Origin: Candidatus Methylomirabilota bacterium
GTDB taxonomy: Bacteria > Methylomirabilota > Methylomirabilia > Methylomirabilales > JACQHM01
Assembly (NCBI GenBank): GCA_016199025.1
Contig: JACQHM010000066.1
Location: forward strand, 1-13,773
Reading direction: 5' to 3'
DNA length: 13,773 nucleotides
Shown here: positions 13,661 to 13,773 of the stretch, piece after piece
How positions within the stretch are numbered: position 1 is the stretch's first letter
Layout of the letters: every line of letters starts with the position of its first letter
Made by a program: the position numbers and the translations under genes
Notes under the pieces: generated by a model
Databases searched by the model: none
Told to the model about the DNA's origin: nothing
What the model saw: only the letters and a program-made list of their open reading frames with translations

Positions 13661-13705
13661 CAACCCCGCGTCAGAGGCCACTTTGTCAAGCCTGGCGCGG
13701 GGTTG
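13661..13705. repeat. Large inverted repeat next to tRNA fragment
   Basis: CAACCCCGCG (13661-13670) and CGCGGGGTTG (13696-13705) are perfect inverted copies. Pairing extends inward through one G-U and three further pairs, with a loop of about 16 bases. No T run follows, so it is not a standard terminator. Confidence 0.8.
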
Positions 13706-13721
13706 TCTTGCTTGGGGAAGT

Positions 13722-13769
13722 GTGCTAGAGTGGGATGGAACGGGATGGAAATTGATGGTGAACTAGCAC
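13722..13769. repeat. Direct repeats inside a short inverted repeat
   Basis: Two GGGATGGAA copies (13732-13740 and 13742-13750) are separated by one base. GTGCTAG (13722-13728) and CTAGCAC (13763-13769) frame them. Such clustered short repeats near a tRNA end resemble integrase arm sites, but this is inference. No ORF could be assigned in 13640-13773. Confidence 0.6.
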
Positions 13770-13773
13770 CAGA

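Noticed and set aside
13458..13766. ORF containing GAGEWTRTTDQLITN
   Set aside because: This is the antisense reading of the tRNA-Thr 3' fragment, a well-known source of spurious hypothetical proteins.

Overview
The window is G+C-rich bacterial DNA (about 60% by eye) with strong AGGAGG-type ribosome binding sites, frequent GTG and TTG starts, and very tight gene packing. A yicC-remA-gmk-rpoZ block together with two futalosine-pathway menaquinone genes argues against a gamma-proteobacterium. It fits a Desulfobacterota-, NC10- or other candidate-phylum-like lineage. This placement is inference only; no 16S rRNA or marker gene is present to settle it.

Region 1 (1-3031, + strand) is a mercury resistance operon of unusual composition: a MerT-like transporter, an AhpD/carboxymuconolactone-decarboxylase-like protein with a MerA-style Cys-Cys tail, a 16-residue ORF ending in His-Cys-Cys followed by a terminator-like hairpin, a MerC-like transporter, mercuric reductase MerA and MerE. 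No MerP, MerB or MerR lies in the window; an upstream part may be cut off. The logic is import of Hg(II) through paired membrane cysteines, then reduction to Hg(0) by MerA.

Region 2 (3032-3598, + strand) is a single PPOX/flavin-reductase-like gene. It converges on the next operon across a hairpin.

Region 3 (3635-11475, - strand) is one long operon-like run, read right to left. It starts at a predicted, apparently leaderless promoter before yicC. The order is yicC, remA (DUF370), gmk, rpoZ, mobA, an aminodeoxyfutalosine-deaminase-like amidohydrolase, mqnA, an acyl-CoA thioesterase, a GYD-domain gene, an osmC-like gene and chrA. The first part is housekeeping (RNA turnover, GTP supply, RNA polymerase omega). 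The middle supplies molybdenum cofactor and menaquinone for respiration. The tail is accessory or stress-related.

Region 4 (about 11500-13773) is a scrapyard. It holds the first third of a PA0069-like radical SAM gene with a one-base frameshift in its cluster motif. That is fused in register to the C-terminal part of an amidase lacking its catalytic residues, followed by the C-terminal part of an IS701-like transposase with two compensating frameshifts. Last comes the 3' part of a tRNA-Thr(CGT) with its terminator, broken exactly at the anticodon loop as expected for one end of a tRNA-integrated element. Beyond it are inverted and direct repeats. All frameshifts seen are in short homopolymers and all lie in this last part, so assembly or sequencing error must be kept in mind.
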